Of a stretch of DNA of 64,000 bases, positions 53,205-62,836 are shown in pieces. The stretch comes from JANPPS01 sp965246835 (lineage in GTDB: Bacteria; Pseudomonadota; Alphaproteobacteria; Acetobacterales; Acetobacteraceae), in assembly GCA_965246835.1 (NCBI GenBank), contig CBDFFQ010000001.1:62001-126000 (forward strand). The letters run 5' to 3'. Both the position numbers and the translations under genes were made by a program. Under the pieces are notes generated by a model. The model ran no database searches, was not told the origin of the DNA, and saw only the letters and a list, made by a program, of their open reading frames with translations. Numbering within the stretch: position 1 is the first letter of the stretch; the number at the start of each line of letters is the position of its first letter.

Positions 53205-54827
53205 CTAACCCTCCAAGGCCCGCGCCTGCTCGCGGAGCGCAAATTTCTGCATCTTGCCGGTGCTGGTCTTGGGCAGGTCACCGAACACCACGGTCTTCGG
53301 CGCCTTGAACCGGGCCAGGTGCTGGCGGCAGAAGGCGATGATGTCGTCGGCGGTGGCCGTCATGCCGGGCCGCAGCGTCACGAAGGCGCAGGGCGTCTCC
53401 CCCCAGGTCGGGTCCGGCCGCGCCACCACGGCCGCCTCCAGCACGGCGGGATGCCGATACAGCACACCCTCGACCTCGATGGTGGAAATGTTCTCGCCGC
53501 CGCTGATGATGATGTCCTTGGAGCGGTCGCGGATTTCCACGTAGCCGTCGGGGTGGCAGACCGCGAGGTCCCCGGTGTGGAACCAGCCCCCTTCGAACGC
53601 CGCCGCCGTCGCCGCGGAGTCCTTGAGATAGCCCTTCATGACGATGTTCCCCCGCATGAAGATCTCGCCCATGGTCGCGCCGTCGCGCGGCACCGGTTGC
53701 AGGGTCGTGGCGTCCGCGACCATCAGGCCCGCCTGCACCGGATAGGTGACGCCCTGCCGCGCCTTCAGCGCCGCGCGCTCCGCCGGGGGTGCCGCGTTCC
53801 ATTCGTCGTGCCAGGCGCAGACGGTCACGGGGCCATAGACTTCGGTCAGGCCATAGACGTGGGTGACGTCGAAGCCCAGGCGCTCCATTCCCTCCAGCAC
53901 GGCGGCCGGGGGTGCGGCGCCGGCGGTCATCATGCGGATGGGGGTGGGGCGGGGCTGCACACCGGGGTGGTTCAGGATCATGCCCATGACCACCGGCGCG
54001 CCGCACAGATGCGTGACGCCATGCCGGTCCATCGCGTCCAGCATCGCCGCCCCTTCGACCCGGCGCAGACACACATGCGTGCCGGCCATCGCCGCGATCG
54101 TCCACGGAAAGCACCAGCCGTTGCAATGGAACATCGGCAGCGTCCAGAGATACACGGGATGCTGCGCCATGCCCCAGGTGAGCGCATTGCCGACCGCGTT
54201 CAGGTAGGCGCCACGGTGGTGATACACCACGCCCTTCGGCCGCCCCGTGGTGCCGGACGTGTAGTTGAGCGCGATCGCGTCCCATTCGTCCGCGGGGGGC
54301 ACCCAGGCATGCGCCGGGTCGGCCCCGGCCAGCAGCGCCTCATAGTCGAGCGTGCCGGCCGGATCGTTGGGTGGCGCGAGCGGGTCGAGGATGTCCACCA
54401 CCAGGGGGCGCGGCCCGGCGAGCATCGCCAGGGCTGCCTGCATCACGGGGGCGAACTCGCGGTCCACCAGCACGGCCCGGGCCTCGCTGTGGTCCAGGAT
54501 GTAGGCGACCGTAGCGGCATCGAGGCGGACGTTGAGCGCACACAGCACGGCGCCCGCCATCGGCACGCCGAAATGCGCCTCCACCATCGCCGGCGTGTTC
54601 GGCGCCATCACCACGACGGTCTGACCGCGCCCGACACCCCGCGCGGTGAGGGCGGAGGCGAGGCGGCGGCACCGAGCGTAGGTTTCGGCCCAGCTTTGAC
54701 GCCGCTCGCCATGCACGATCGCGACACGGTCCGGAAACACGTCCGCCGTGCGCTTGATGAAGCTCAGCGGAGAGAGCGGCTCGTAATTGGCCGGGGTGCG
54801 GGGCAGGTCGAACATCGCTGGGGGCAT
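53205..54827 (-). CDS. Acyl-CoA synthetase (AMP-binding family)
   Basis: This is a 540-residue ANL-superfamily ligase. Core motifs: YTSGTTGRPKGVVYHHRGAY (P-loop A3), VYGLTEVYGP (A5), GWFHTGDLAVCHPDGYVEIRDR (A7-A8) and the C-terminal lysine region LPKTSTGKMQKF. It activates a carboxylic acid as the AMP ester and CoA thioester; the chain is similar to medium/long-chain and methylmercaptopropionate ligases, substrate unknown. Starts at 54827 or 54815 are both ATG. It overlaps none of the neighbours but follows the 622-residue gene by 2 bp. Confidence 0.9.
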   Translation of the reverse strand: MPPAMFDLPRTPANYEPLSPLSFIKRTADVFPDRVAIVHGERRQSWAETYARCRRLASALTARGVGRGQTVVVMAPNTPAMVEAHFGVPMAGAVLCALNVRLDAATVAYILDHSEARAVLVDREFAPVMQAALAMLAGPRPLVVDILDPLAPPNDPAGTLDYEALLAGADPAHAWVPPADEWDAIALNYTSGTTGRPKGVVYHHRGAYLNAVGNALTWGMAQHPVYLWTLPMFHCNGWCFPWTIAAMAGTHVCLRRVEGAAMLDAMDRHGVTHLCGAPVVMGMILNHPGVQPRPTPIRMMTAGAAPPAAVLEGMERLGFDVTHVYGLTEVYGPVTVCAWHDEWNAAPPAERAALKARQGVTYPVQAGLMVADATTLQPVPRDGATMGEIFMRGNIVMKGYLKDSAATAAAFEGGWFHTGDLAVCHPDGYVEIRDRSKDIIISGGENISTIEVEGVLYRHPAVLEAAVVARPDPTWGETPCAFVTLRPGMTATADDIIAFCRQHLARFKAPKTVVFGDLPKTSTGKMQKFALREQARALEG

Positions 54828-54829
54828 GG

Positions 54830-56698
54830 TCAAAAACCGAACATATGATCGAGCGAGAAGGCGCCGTCCTCGGTCATAAGTCCATGATAGCCGAACAGCC
54901 GGCAGGTCGTGTCCCGGATCAGCACGTAGCCGAGGGGCCCCGCCTGGTCGATCAACCCGGCGCTGAACACGCGATGCGGGAACACCATCGCGGAGCCGGA
55001 GCACGCGATCGAGAGCGGCGCCTCCGCGATCACCCGGCCCTCTCCGTCATGCAGCAGCAGCATCGTGTCGGAACGCGCATGCCAGGGCGCCGAGGCCGCG
55101 TAGATCAGCGCCGCAAAGCTGTGGCGCTTGGCGTCGCCGAGGCGCAGGAACAGCCGGGTCGAGAGCCCGGGCGGCGGGCCGTTATAGCTTTGCGGCTCGT
55201 CACGATAGGTCATGAGCGTGTTGTAGATATGGGCGCCGAAGCTGCTCTCCGCCGCGTGCGGCGTGACGCGGTGTTCGTAGCGCACGAGGCAGTGCATCCA
55301 GCCATCGGCCTCGCCGCCATCGCGAAAATCATAGACCAGCTCGGCATGGCCCTCCTCGACGTCGAACTCCGCAAGATCGACGGCCACGGCGTGGTCCCTG
55401 GGCAGGCAGCCCAGGAAGCGTTGCCCGGCCGCCCGGCCCTCGGTGTCGAACACGTCGAGCCGCAACGGCAAATTGGCCTGCCGCTCCGCCATGGGTGTCG
55501 GCAGCACGATGCTGCGGAAGGTCGCGCGCGGCAGGATCGGGAATGGCAGCAGGTAGCCGCGGCCCAGCAGATTGCTGAGGGACGGGATCTCCGGATTGGG
55601 CTTCAGGTCCGCCCGTTCGACATTGAGGTGCGCGATGCGATGGCGCCCGGCGCGGGTCACTTCGTAGCGGGGGCGGACGACGTGGCGGCCGGCGCGGACC
55701 TCGATCTGGCCGGGCCAGACCAGGCCGGGGAGCAGGGACGCCACGTCGATCTCGGCGGTCGCGAACGGGGCCACCTCGTGCGGCCAGGCAATGGGCTGGT
55801 CGGCGCCCATGCGGTCCAGCATGACGGTGCCGGCTGGGATCGGCGCGGCGTGGCTGTTTTGCAGCCAGAGCACCACCCGCTCATCCGGACGCGGTGCGGG
55901 CATGCCGGCATAGCGGTCGCTGGGCCAGGCATTGGCGTCATGCGTGACGGAAAGGCTGTCATTGCCATAGGTGTCGAGCGCGTATTTGACCACGTCATGG
56001 CCCGCGGCGCCGATGGCATGGACAAAAAGCTGGCCGGTGAACTCCGGCAGGCCGAAGCGCTGGCGCATGGCGGCGCTGTCGATCTGGATACCGCCCGGCC
56101 CCGCCGCCTCCTCCCACTCCGCCAGCACCGCGCCAGCATTGTCGTAGAGCCGGAGCCAAAGTCGGACCGCCTGCGCGCCGTATCCAACCCAATAATTGGC
56201 GGTGACCAGCCTTGTGTGCAGCCCGCCCTGATCGCGGAAAAAGGCGTAGTTGGTGGCGAAGTTGGTCCGCTCCAGATACCGCCGCGGCACCGTCAACATC
56301 GTATCCGGCAGCCGGGCGGCATCGAGCGTGAAGACCTGCATCCCCACTGGCAACAAATGCGCGATCCGGGCCTGCACCCGCCCGGCGTCGAACGTCGCGA
56401 TCAGCAGCGCCTTCGCCGTGGAGCGCGGCAGATCGGTCAGCGCCAGCGACGCCACCCCCGCCCGGTGCGATCCGATCTGCTGGACCTCATGCAAATACGC
56501 CTCGATGGCCGGCGGGAGGCCGGGGTTCAGCGCATACAGCGCATCAGCCACGCCGTCGGGATCATACACCGCCACCGGCCCGGCCTCCGCCAGCGTGCGT
56601 CCCAGCGCCGCGATGCGCTCTGACGCCACGGGGTGGGACAGCGCCTTATACAGCACGTTGCCGCCGGCCCGGGCGTCGAAGGTTTGGATGTTCAGCAT
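54830..56698 (-). CDS. Unrecognised 622-residue protein
   Basis: This large soluble protein starts MLNIQTFDARAGGNVLYKAL, with GAGG 5 nt upstream. It has no signal peptide or membrane segment. There is some resemblance to carbohydrate-related or capsule-linked proteins in general shape: beta-rich stretches such as VGYGAQAVRLWLRLYDNAG and HAELVYDFRDGGEADGW. No catalytic motif is obvious. It overlaps the ELM1 homologue upstream by 7 bp and is followed by the acyl-CoA ligase within 2 bp. Together they form an operon of unknown purpose, perhaps envelope lipid or glycan related (inference). Confidence 0.65.
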   Translation of the reverse strand: MLNIQTFDARAGGNVLYKALSHPVASERIAALGRTLAEAGPVAVYDPDGVADALYALNPGLPPAIEAYLHEVQQIGSHRAGVASLALTDLPRSTAKALLIATFDAGRVQARIAHLLPVGMQVFTLDAARLPDTMLTVPRRYLERTNFATNYAFFRDQGGLHTRLVTANYWVGYGAQAVRLWLRLYDNAGAVLAEWEEAAGPGGIQIDSAAMRQRFGLPEFTGQLFVHAIGAAGHDVVKYALDTYGNDSLSVTHDANAWPSDRYAGMPAPRPDERVVLWLQNSHAAPIPAGTVMLDRMGADQPIAWPHEVAPFATAEIDVASLLPGLVWPGQIEVRAGRHVVRPRYEVTRAGRHRIAHLNVERADLKPNPEIPSLSNLLGRGYLLPFPILPRATFRSIVLPTPMAERQANLPLRLDVFDTEGRAAGQRFLGCLPRDHAVAVDLAEFDVEEGHAELVYDFRDGGEADGWMHCLVRYEHRVTPHAAESSFGAHIYNTLMTYRDEPQSYNGPPPGLSTRLFLRLGDAKRHSFAALIYAASAPWHARSDTMLLLHDGEGRVIAEAPLSIACSGSAMVFPHRVFSAGLIDQAGPLGYVLIRDTTCRLFGYHGLMTEDGAFSLDHMFGF

Positions 56699-57615
56699 GG
56701 CACCCTCGTCATCATCTCGTCCGCTGCCGCCTGCGTATCGTCCAACGGGCTCACAGGCCAGGGCTCGAAGCGGCCGGCGAAGGGCCTGATGCGCCCGTCT
56801 TCGGTCAGGAACTGGTTGAATAACCGGATTCGCCGCGAGTGCCCCGGCAGCCCCGCCAGGAATACCGGTGCCCCGGTCGCGCACGCCTCCGACACCATGG
56901 ACACGCTATCCTCCGTCACCACGATGCCATCCGCCAGGGCCAGCAGCCCGAAATAGGGGTTTTCGCCCGCGCCGTCCCAGGCCCAGCCGCCCACGGGCTC
57001 GATCGCTGCCCGCAACGCTGCCACGGCCGCGGGCGAGGTGCGGCGGGAGGGGGTGAGCGCCAGGCCGGTGCCGTCCCGTCGGGCCATGGCGGCGAGTTGT
57101 GCGCCCAACGCGGCCGCCACGGGCGCATCCAGACGGAACCGCCCGTTGCTGCCGCCCACCAGCACGGAGACCAGCGGGCGCGGCAGGTGCGCCAGACGGC
57201 CGGTCCATTCCTGCGCCGCCTCTGCGAGCCGGTTCTGGGTCGCGCGATGCAGGGCGGTGCGGGTCACGATCACGTTGGGGCCGGTAAGCCCGTCATGCCG
57301 GTTCACCACGATCACGTCGAAGCGGCGCGGGTCGATGCGGGGATGCTGGATCTGCACCAGCGCCCTGCCCGGCCGTCGCAAGGCGGCGCCCACCACGGCC
57401 GCCGTCCCGCCCGCGCTGAACACGATCGCATCCCCGATCGGCGGCAGCGCCACGGCCCGCAGCGGCGCGGGCCACAGCCGCGCGGACACGAGGCGCCATG
57501 GTGCCCGCGGCAGCAGCGAAACCGTGTCCGGCGCGAGCCCGGCCGCTTCCGCCAGGCCGAGCGCCTGCGCTTGCAAGCCGGCATAGGGCTCGCTGAGAAT
57601 GACGGAGGGGCGCAT
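56692..57615 (-). CDS. ELM1-like (DUF1022) protein
   Basis: The protein has 307 residues from MRPSVILSEPYAGLQAQALG. It contains the bacterial counterpart of plant mitochondrial fission ELM1, with LLPRAPWRL, LVQIQHPRIDPRRFDVIVVNRHDGLTG, and VSVLVGGSNGRFRLD. The fold is glycosyltransferase-like. ADGIVVTEDSVSMVSEACATGAPVFLAGL is strongly conserved in the family. In bacteria it may act on envelope glycans; the plant role in fission is not necessarily shared. It overlaps the next gene by 7 bp. Confidence 0.87.
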   Translation of the reverse strand: MRPSVILSEPYAGLQAQALGLAEAAGLAPDTVSLLPRAPWRLVSARLWPAPLRAVALPPIGDAIVFSAGGTAAVVGAALRRPGRALVQIQHPRIDPRRFDVIVVNRHDGLTGPNVIVTRTALHRATQNRLAEAAQEWTGRLAHLPRPLVSVLVGGSNGRFRLDAPVAAALGAQLAAMARRDGTGLALTPSRRTSPAAVAALRAAIEPVGGWAWDGAGENPYFGLLALADGIVVTEDSVSMVSEACATGAPVFLAGLPGHSRRIRLFNQFLTEDGRIRPFAGRFEPWPVSPLDDTQAAADEMMTRVPC

Positions 57616-57823
57616 CGGGGCGTTGTCAGCACTTCGAGCCCGTGGCGTCAAATCCTTGATATCTCGGAGCGGATGACCTACGTCACGGTCGCGCAGTGTG
57701 ACGTGTTAGCGCCCAGGCGTCCTCATTTCAGCTTTTGCGCCGGTTGGTGGTCCTGCAGACCGCTATGCCACGGCCTCGCGGCGGGTGCCCCGAGGCCAAG
57801 GCGCCGCTGAAAGAATATCCATC

Positions 57824-58957
57824 ATGTCGACCTTCGCCGATTTCGGCTTGGCCCAGCCTTTGCTGGCCGCCCTGACCACCCTTGCCTACACCACCCCCAC
57901 CCCGATCCAGCAGCAGGCGATCCCGCACGTGATGCTGGGCCGCAACCTGCAGGGCATCGCCCAGACCGGGACCGGCAAGACCGCCGCCTTCGCGCTGCCG
58001 ATCCTGCATCGCCTGCTGGTGCAGAAGCGCCCGGCGCCCAAGCGCGGCACCCGTGTGCTCGTGCTGGCCCCCACGCGGGAGCTCGCCAGCCAGATCGCGC
58101 AATCGTTTCGCGACTATGGCCGGCAGACCGGGCTGCGCACCGCGCTCATGTTCGGCGGCGTGCCGAAGGGCAAGCAGGCGCGGGCGGTGGCGAACGGGAT
58201 CGATATCCTGGTCGCGACGCCGGGGCGCCTGATGGACCATATGCAGGATGGCGCCATCAACCTCACGGGTGTCGAGGTGCTGGTGCTGGATGAGGCCGAC
58301 CACATGCTCGACCTCGGGTTCATCATCCCGATCCGCAAGATCGTGCAGACCATCCCGCCCACGCGGCAGACGCTGTTCTTCAGCGCGACCATGCCGAAGG
58401 AGATCGCGGGCCTGGCCAAGCAGATGCTGCGGGAGCCCGTGCAGGTCGCGGTCGCGGCGGTCGCGACCACGGCGGAGCGGGTGGAGCAGCGGGTCATCTT
58501 CGTCGATACCGCCCGCAAGCGGACCCTGCTGTCCAACATCCTGCGCGACAGCCGCATGGCCCGCACGCTGGTCTTCACCCGCACGAAGCACGGCGCCGAC
58601 CGCGTGACGCAGCATCTGGAAGCCGCCGGGCAGACCGTCGCGGCGATCCATGGCGACAAGAGCCAGCCGCAGCGGGAGCGGGCATTGCAGGCGTTCAAGG
58701 ATGGCCGCGTGCGCGTGCTGGTCGCGACCGACATCGCCGCCCGCGGCATCGATGTGGACGGCGTGACGCATGTGGTGAACTTCGACCTGCCGAACGTGCC
58801 GGAGGCGTATGTTCACCGCATCGGCCGCACCGCACGCGCTGGGCAGGCTGGGGTCGCGATCAGCTTCTGCGACGCGAGTGAGCGCCCACATCTGCGCGGG
58901 ATCGAGAAGCTGATCCAGGCCCGGCTCGAGGTAGAGGACATGCCGCGCGCGGCCTGA
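57824..58957 (+). CDS. DEAD-box RNA helicase, RhlE type, short
   Basis: The protein has 377 residues from MSTFADFGLAQPLLAAL. The Q motif TPTPIQQQAIPHVM precedes AQTGTGKTAAF, PTRELASQ, TPGRLMDHM, LDEADHMLDLGF (DEAD), SATMP and HRIGRTARAG. It ends soon after the helicase core, without the basic tail of the helicase at 44 kb. Probably assists ribosome assembly or RNA turnover. Both helicases are intact, so they are paralogues rather than a duplication of the same gene. Confidence 0.94.
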   Translation: MSTFADFGLAQPLLAALTTLAYTTPTPIQQQAIPHVMLGRNLQGIAQTGTGKTAAFALPILHRLLVQKRPAPKRGTRVLVLAPTRELASQIAQSFRDYGRQTGLRTALMFGGVPKGKQARAVANGIDILVATPGRLMDHMQDGAINLTGVEVLVLDEADHMLDLGFIIPIRKIVQTIPPTRQTLFFSATMPKEIAGLAKQMLREPVQVAVAAVATTAERVEQRVIFVDTARKRTLLSNILRDSRMARTLVFTRTKHGADRVTQHLEAAGQTVAAIHGDKSQPQRERALQAFKDGRVRVLVATDIAARGIDVDGVTHVVNFDLPNVPEAYVHRIGRTARAGQAGVAISFCDASERPHLRGIEKLIQARLEVEDMPRAA

Positions 58958-58991
58958 ACCGCGCGCAGGTGCCCGGGAACGCCTCGGCCGA

Positions 58992-60248
58992 TCAGCCCGG
59001 CATCGCCCGCACCCGGACGGTGCCCGGCACGGCGCGGAGGGCGGTCAGCAAGGCCTGCTGCGTCACCGGGTCGGGCGGGGGCTCCGCGTCCACGACCACG
59101 TAGCCGCACTCGCCTTCGGTCTGCAGGTGCTGCGCGGTGACGTTGAGCCCGTGCGCGGAAAACGCCGCATTGACCCGGCCCAGCACGCCGGGCGCGTTCT
59201 CATGCACGTGGGCGAACCGCGCAGTGCCGGGGCGCGGCGGCGGCGGCTGCACGTGCGGCATGTTGACGGCGCCGGATGTCGCGGCGAAGCGGGCGTGATC
59301 GACCAGCTTGCGCGCCACCTCCTCCCCGATCCGCTCCTGCGCCTCCTCGGTGGAGCCGCCGACATGCGGCGTCAGGATCACGTTTGGCAGGCCCTGCAAC
59401 GGTGTGGCGAAAGGCTCCTTGTTGGAAGCGGGCTCCCGCGGGAACACGTCCACCGCGGCGCCCGAGAGATGCCCGTCCCGCAACGAAGCGGCCAGGGCAT
59501 CGAGATCGACCACGGTGCCGCGGCTGTTGTTGATCAGCACGGCGCCCCGCTTCATCGCCGCGAGCTGGGCGGCGCCGATCATGCCCGCGGTCTCGGGCGT
59601 TTCGGGCACATGCAGGCTCACCACGTCGCTGGCGGCCAGCAACTCCACGAGGCTCCCGACCGGCTCCGTGTTGCCGTGGCGCAATTTGTCCGTGCGATCG
59701 TGATAGAGCACCTGCATCCCCATCGCCTCCGCCAGGGTCGAGAGCTGGCTGCCGATATTGCCGTAGCCGATGATGCCGAGCGTCTTGCCACGCACCTCGT
59801 GCGAGCCCATCGCCGATTTGTCCCATTGCCCGGCATGGGCCGCGATGCTGCGCGGGAATGCCTGGCGCAGCAGCATGACGATCTCCCCGATCACCAGCTC
59901 CGCCACGCTGCGGGTGTTGCTGAACGGCGCATTGAACACCGGGATGCCCCGGCCCCGCGCCGCCGCGAGGTCCACCTGGTCCGTGCCCACGGAAAAGCAG
60001 CCGACGGCGAATAACGAGGGCCCCACGGCCTCCAGCACCTGCCGGCTCAATTGCGTGCGGGAGCGGATGCCGAGCAGGTTGACCCCGCCCGCATTGCCCT
60101 CCCCCGCCAGCGCGGCCAGCAGGGTTGCGGCGTCCATGGCGCCGGGGACGCGGCGGACGGACATCCCGGCATCGTGCAGCAGGGTGGCCGCGCTGTCGTT
60201 CACGCCCTCCAGCAGGAGGGCGCGCATCGGTTCATGTTCGCTTTGCAT
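58992..60248 (-). CDS. serA: D-3-phosphoglycerate dehydrogenase
   Basis: This 418-residue first enzyme of serine synthesis is of E. coli type. It has the NAD-binding GKTLGIIGYGNIGSQL, catalytic segments INNSRGTVVDLDAL (Arg) and LTPHVGGSTEEAQ (His), and a C-terminal ACT domain (ARFAHVHENAPGVLGRVNAAF), through which serine likely inhibits. It is read leftward, 34 bp downstream of the helicase stop on the opposite strand. Confidence 0.95.
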   Translation of the reverse strand: MQSEHEPMRALLLEGVNDSAATLLHDAGMSVRRVPGAMDAATLLAALAGEGNAGGVNLLGIRSRTQLSRQVLEAVGPSLFAVGCFSVGTDQVDLAAARGRGIPVFNAPFSNTRSVAELVIGEIVMLLRQAFPRSIAAHAGQWDKSAMGSHEVRGKTLGIIGYGNIGSQLSTLAEAMGMQVLYHDRTDKLRHGNTEPVGSLVELLAASDVVSLHVPETPETAGMIGAAQLAAMKRGAVLINNSRGTVVDLDALAASLRDGHLSGAAVDVFPREPASNKEPFATPLQGLPNVILTPHVGGSTEEAQERIGEEVARKLVDHARFAATSGAVNMPHVQPPPPRPGTARFAHVHENAPGVLGRVNAAFSAHGLNVTAQHLQTEGECGYVVVDAEPPPDPVTQQALLTALRAVPGTVRVRAMPG

Positions 60249-60281
60249 GGCGGGGCATGTAGCCCGGTGTCGCCCGCGCGG

Positions 60282-60866
60282 CTACCCGATCAGGGGCCGA
60301 AGTTTTGCCGCGATCGCGTCGGGTGGGGTTTCGTGCGTGAAATTGGTCGCGAACCGGCCCCTGGGATCCATGACGTAGATGATGCTGCTATGGTCCATGT
60401 CGTAGCCATCGGCCGTCATGTGCTTGGCGTAGTAAACGCGGTAGGCGAGGGCGGCGGCCTTGATCTGCTCCGGCGTGCCGCTCAGGCCCGTGATGTCGGC
60501 GGCGAAGGCGCTCACGTAGTCCTGCATCAGCGCGGGCGTGTCGCGCTCCGGATCGACGGTGATGAACAGCACCGCCACCTTCTTCTTCGCCGCATCGCCC
60601 AGCGTATCGAGCGCGTTGGCGATGTCCTGCAGGGCGGTCGGGCAGGCGTCGGGGCAATGGGTGTAGCCGAAATAGACCATCATCCAACGGCCGCGGAAAT
60701 CGGCGTCCGTTACCTCGCGCCCGTCAGCCGCCTGCAGTCGGAACGGGCCGCCGATCGGGACCACCGGCTCGTCCTTGTCGCGGGTCAGCACGTATCCGCC
60801 GACCCCGGCCAGCGCCATGCCGAGCACCCCGGCGGGTGCCAGCAGCATGAGCTGCCGCCGGGTCAT
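60282..60866 (-). CDS. Sco1/SenC copper-binding protein
   Basis: The 194-residue protein has an N-terminal anchor (LMLLAPAGVLGMALAGVGGYVL) and a thioredoxin-like domain. Copper ligands: THCPDACPTALQ (Cys pair) and His in MDHSSIIYVMDPRGRF. Sco proteins deliver copper to the CuA site of cytochrome oxidase or reduce it. Its start overlaps the stop of the PCuAC gene by 4 bp, so the two copper carriers are coupled. Confidence 0.93.
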   Translation of the reverse strand: MTRRQLMLLAPAGVLGMALAGVGGYVLTRDKDEPVVPIGGPFRLQAADGREVTDADFRGRWMMVYFGYTHCPDACPTALQDIANALDTLGDAAKKKVAVLFITVDPERDTPALMQDYVSAFAADITGLSGTPEQIKAAALAYRVYYAKHMTADGYDMDHSSIIYVMDPRGRFATNFTHETPPDAIAAKLRPLIG

Positions 60867-61372
60867 CGGGTGTGGCCCGGCATCGCCCCATGGTTCATGC
60901 CGGCAGGCGCCCCAGGGCCAGCGGCGCCGATGGCCATCACCGGGACCTGAAGGTCGAGCGGCGGCGCGTGTTGGAAGCGGAGCCGCACCCCGATCGTTTG
61001 CCCCGCCACTAGCGGCTGCTTCAAATCCATGAGCATCACGTGAAATCCGCCCGGCGCCAGAAGAACCGCCTGCCCCGCCGGCAGCGCCAGCCCGTCCGGC
61101 AGCGCCCGCATGCGCATAACCGTGCCGTCCATCGTCATCTCATGCACCTCGACCCGGCCCGCAACCGGGCTGTCGGCGCCGATCAGCCGGTCATCGGCGC
61201 CGCTGGTGAGCGTGACGTAGCTGCCGCCCACGGCCTGGCGCGGGGCGGTGGCGCGCGCCCAGGGCCGCTCCGCCTTCACGGGGGGCGGCTCCGCCACGGC
61301 GGCGTGGGACAGCATGAGCCCCGTCAGCAGGCCGACGGCAGAAGCGCGTAGCGAGGGCAGATAGGAGATCAT
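60863..61372 (-). CDS. PCu(A)C copper chaperone
   Basis: The 169-residue protein begins with a signal peptide (MISYLPSLRASAVGLLTGLM to AVAEP). The copper site is the H(M)x10Mx21HxM pattern: VHEMTMDGTVMRMRALP then GGFHVMLMDL. It hands Cu(I) to Sco1 or to cytochrome oxidase CuA. The His/Met-rich C-terminal end (MNHGAMPGHTR) may add a second copper site. An upstream in-frame start at 61408 adds 12 residues and is less likely. Confidence 0.9.
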   Translation of the reverse strand: MISYLPSLRASAVGLLTGLMLSHAAVAEPPPVKAERPWARATAPRQAVGGSYVTLTSGADDRLIGADSPVAGRVEVHEMTMDGTVMRMRALPDGLALPAGQAVLLAPGGFHVMLMDLKQPLVAGQTIGVRLRFQHAPPLDLQVPVMAIGAAGPGAPAGMNHGAMPGHTR

Positions 61373-61417
61373 GCACTTTAGATGGGGGCGACCGATGCCG
61401 CGGTCCACCCTGGGCCG

Positions 61418-62125
61418 TCACGCGGTACGGCCCAGCGACGCCCCACCCATGCCCGGCACGGCCAGCCGGCGTTCGGCCAGGTGCACGCACCAGGCGATCG
61501 CGGCGTTCAGCGACAAGTAGATCGCGCCCGCGCAGCCAAACACCTCGAAGGCGCGGAACGTGTCGGCGATCAGCTCGTGCGCGATGCCGGTCACGTCCAT
61601 CAGCGTGACGATGCTGGCCAGCGCGGTCGACTTCACCATGATGACGATCTCGTTGCCGTAGGCCGGCAGCGCGAGCCGCGTCGCGATCGGCAAGATCACG
61701 GCCCGGTAGAGCCGCAGCGGCGACAACCCCAGCGCCTTCCCGGCCTCGATCATGCCGGGCGGCACGGCCTCCAGCCCGCCACGCAAGATCTCGGACCCAT
61801 ACGCCGCGGTGTTGAGCGCGAAGGCCAGGATCGCGCACCAATAAGGCTGCCGCAGGAACGGCCACGCCGCCGATTGCCGGATCTCCGGAAACTGGCTGAG
61901 CCCGTAATAGATGATGAAAAGCTGCACCAGCAGCGGCGTCCCGCGCATCACGAACACGTAGCCCCGCACGAGCGCCCCGAGCCAGGGCGACGTTCGCCGC
62001 AGGATCGTGAGCAGCACCGCGAGCACCCCGCCCGCCGCGACCGAGAGCCCGGCCAGCGACAGAGTGAGCGGCAGCCCCTCCAGCAAGCGCAGCAGGGTGG
62101 AGAGCAGGAACGCTCCGTCGATCAT
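61418..62125 (-). CDS. Polar amino-acid ABC transporter permease
   Basis: This 235-residue HisM/ArtM-type permease has about five membrane helices. The EAA loop is EAGKALGLSPLRLYRAVILPIATRLALPAYGNE. It is the last gene of the transporter set, overlapping the previous permease by 4 bp. No ATP-binding subunit follows; after 45 bp comes the PCuAC gene. Substrate inferred from family. Confidence 0.9.
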   Translation of the reverse strand: MIDGAFLLSTLLRLLEGLPLTLSLAGLSVAAGGVLAVLLTILRRTSPWLGALVRGYVFVMRGTPLLVQLFIIYYGLSQFPEIRQSAAWPFLRQPYWCAILAFALNTAAYGSEILRGGLEAVPPGMIEAGKALGLSPLRLYRAVILPIATRLALPAYGNEIVIMVKSTALASIVTLMDVTGIAHELIADTFRAFEVFGCAGAIYLSLNAAIAWCVHLAERRLAVPGMGGASLGRTA

Positions 62126-62835
62126 CGGACCAAACCCCGCGCGGCCCGCCGCTCCGCTGCGCGGAACAGCGCGCCCGACACCGTGGTGATCACCAGATAG
62201 AGCGCTGCTCCGGTCACGTAGAACAGGAATGGCTGGCGCGTGGACCCCGCCGCGATATTCACTTGGCGCAGCAGCTCAACCAGCCCGGTGACCGACACCA
62301 GCGCCGATTCCTTCACCACGATCTGCCACACATTGCCCATCCCCGGCAGCGCCGCCCGCATGATCTGCGGCAGCAGAACCCGCAACGCGACCACTCCGCG
62401 CGACAGCCCGAGCGCCCGCCCCGCCTCCGCCTGGCCCGGTGGCACGGCGCCGGCGGCACCACGGAACACCTCGGTCTGGTAGGCGCCCGAGACGAACGCG
62501 ACCGCCGCCGCCCCGGCTGCGAAGCCGGGCAGACCGATGAACCCGTCCTGCCCCATCCAGCGCCCTACCTGCGTGAGCACGGAGCTGCCGCCGAAATAGA
62601 ACAGGTAGATCACCAGCAGATCCGGCACGCCACGCAGCACGGTGGTGTAGGCGGTGGCGGCCCAGCGCAGCCAGGCCGGGCCCGACAGCTTGGCCCACGC
62701 CGCCGCCGCCCCGATGCAGGCGCCGCCCGCAAAGGCCGTAACGGCGACGGCGATGGTGGTGCCGGTCGCCCACAGCAGCGGCCAGCCCCAGCCGCCGGGC
62801 CCGAACCCGAGCAGCTGGAGCGAGTCGAACGTCAA
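62122..62835 (-). CDS. Polar amino-acid ABC transporter permease, partner
   Basis: This 237-residue HisQ-type permease has the EAA loop EAGRALGLSRGVVALRVLLPQIMRAALPGMGN and several hydrophobic helices. It pairs with the downstream permease to form the membrane channel. It follows the binding-protein gene after 1 bp and overlaps the next by 4 bp, a tight operon. Confidence 0.9.
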   Translation of the reverse strand: MTFDSLQLLGFGPGGWGWPLLWATGTTIAVAVTAFAGGACIGAAAAWAKLSGPAWLRWAATAYTTVLRGVPDLLVIYLFYFGGSSVLTQVGRWMGQDGFIGLPGFAAGAAAVAFVSGAYQTEVFRGAAGAVPPGQAEAGRALGLSRGVVALRVLLPQIMRAALPGMGNVWQIVVKESALVSVTGLVELLRQVNIAAGSTRQPFLFYVTGAALYLVITTVSGALFRAAERRAARGLVR

Positions 62836-62836
62836 T

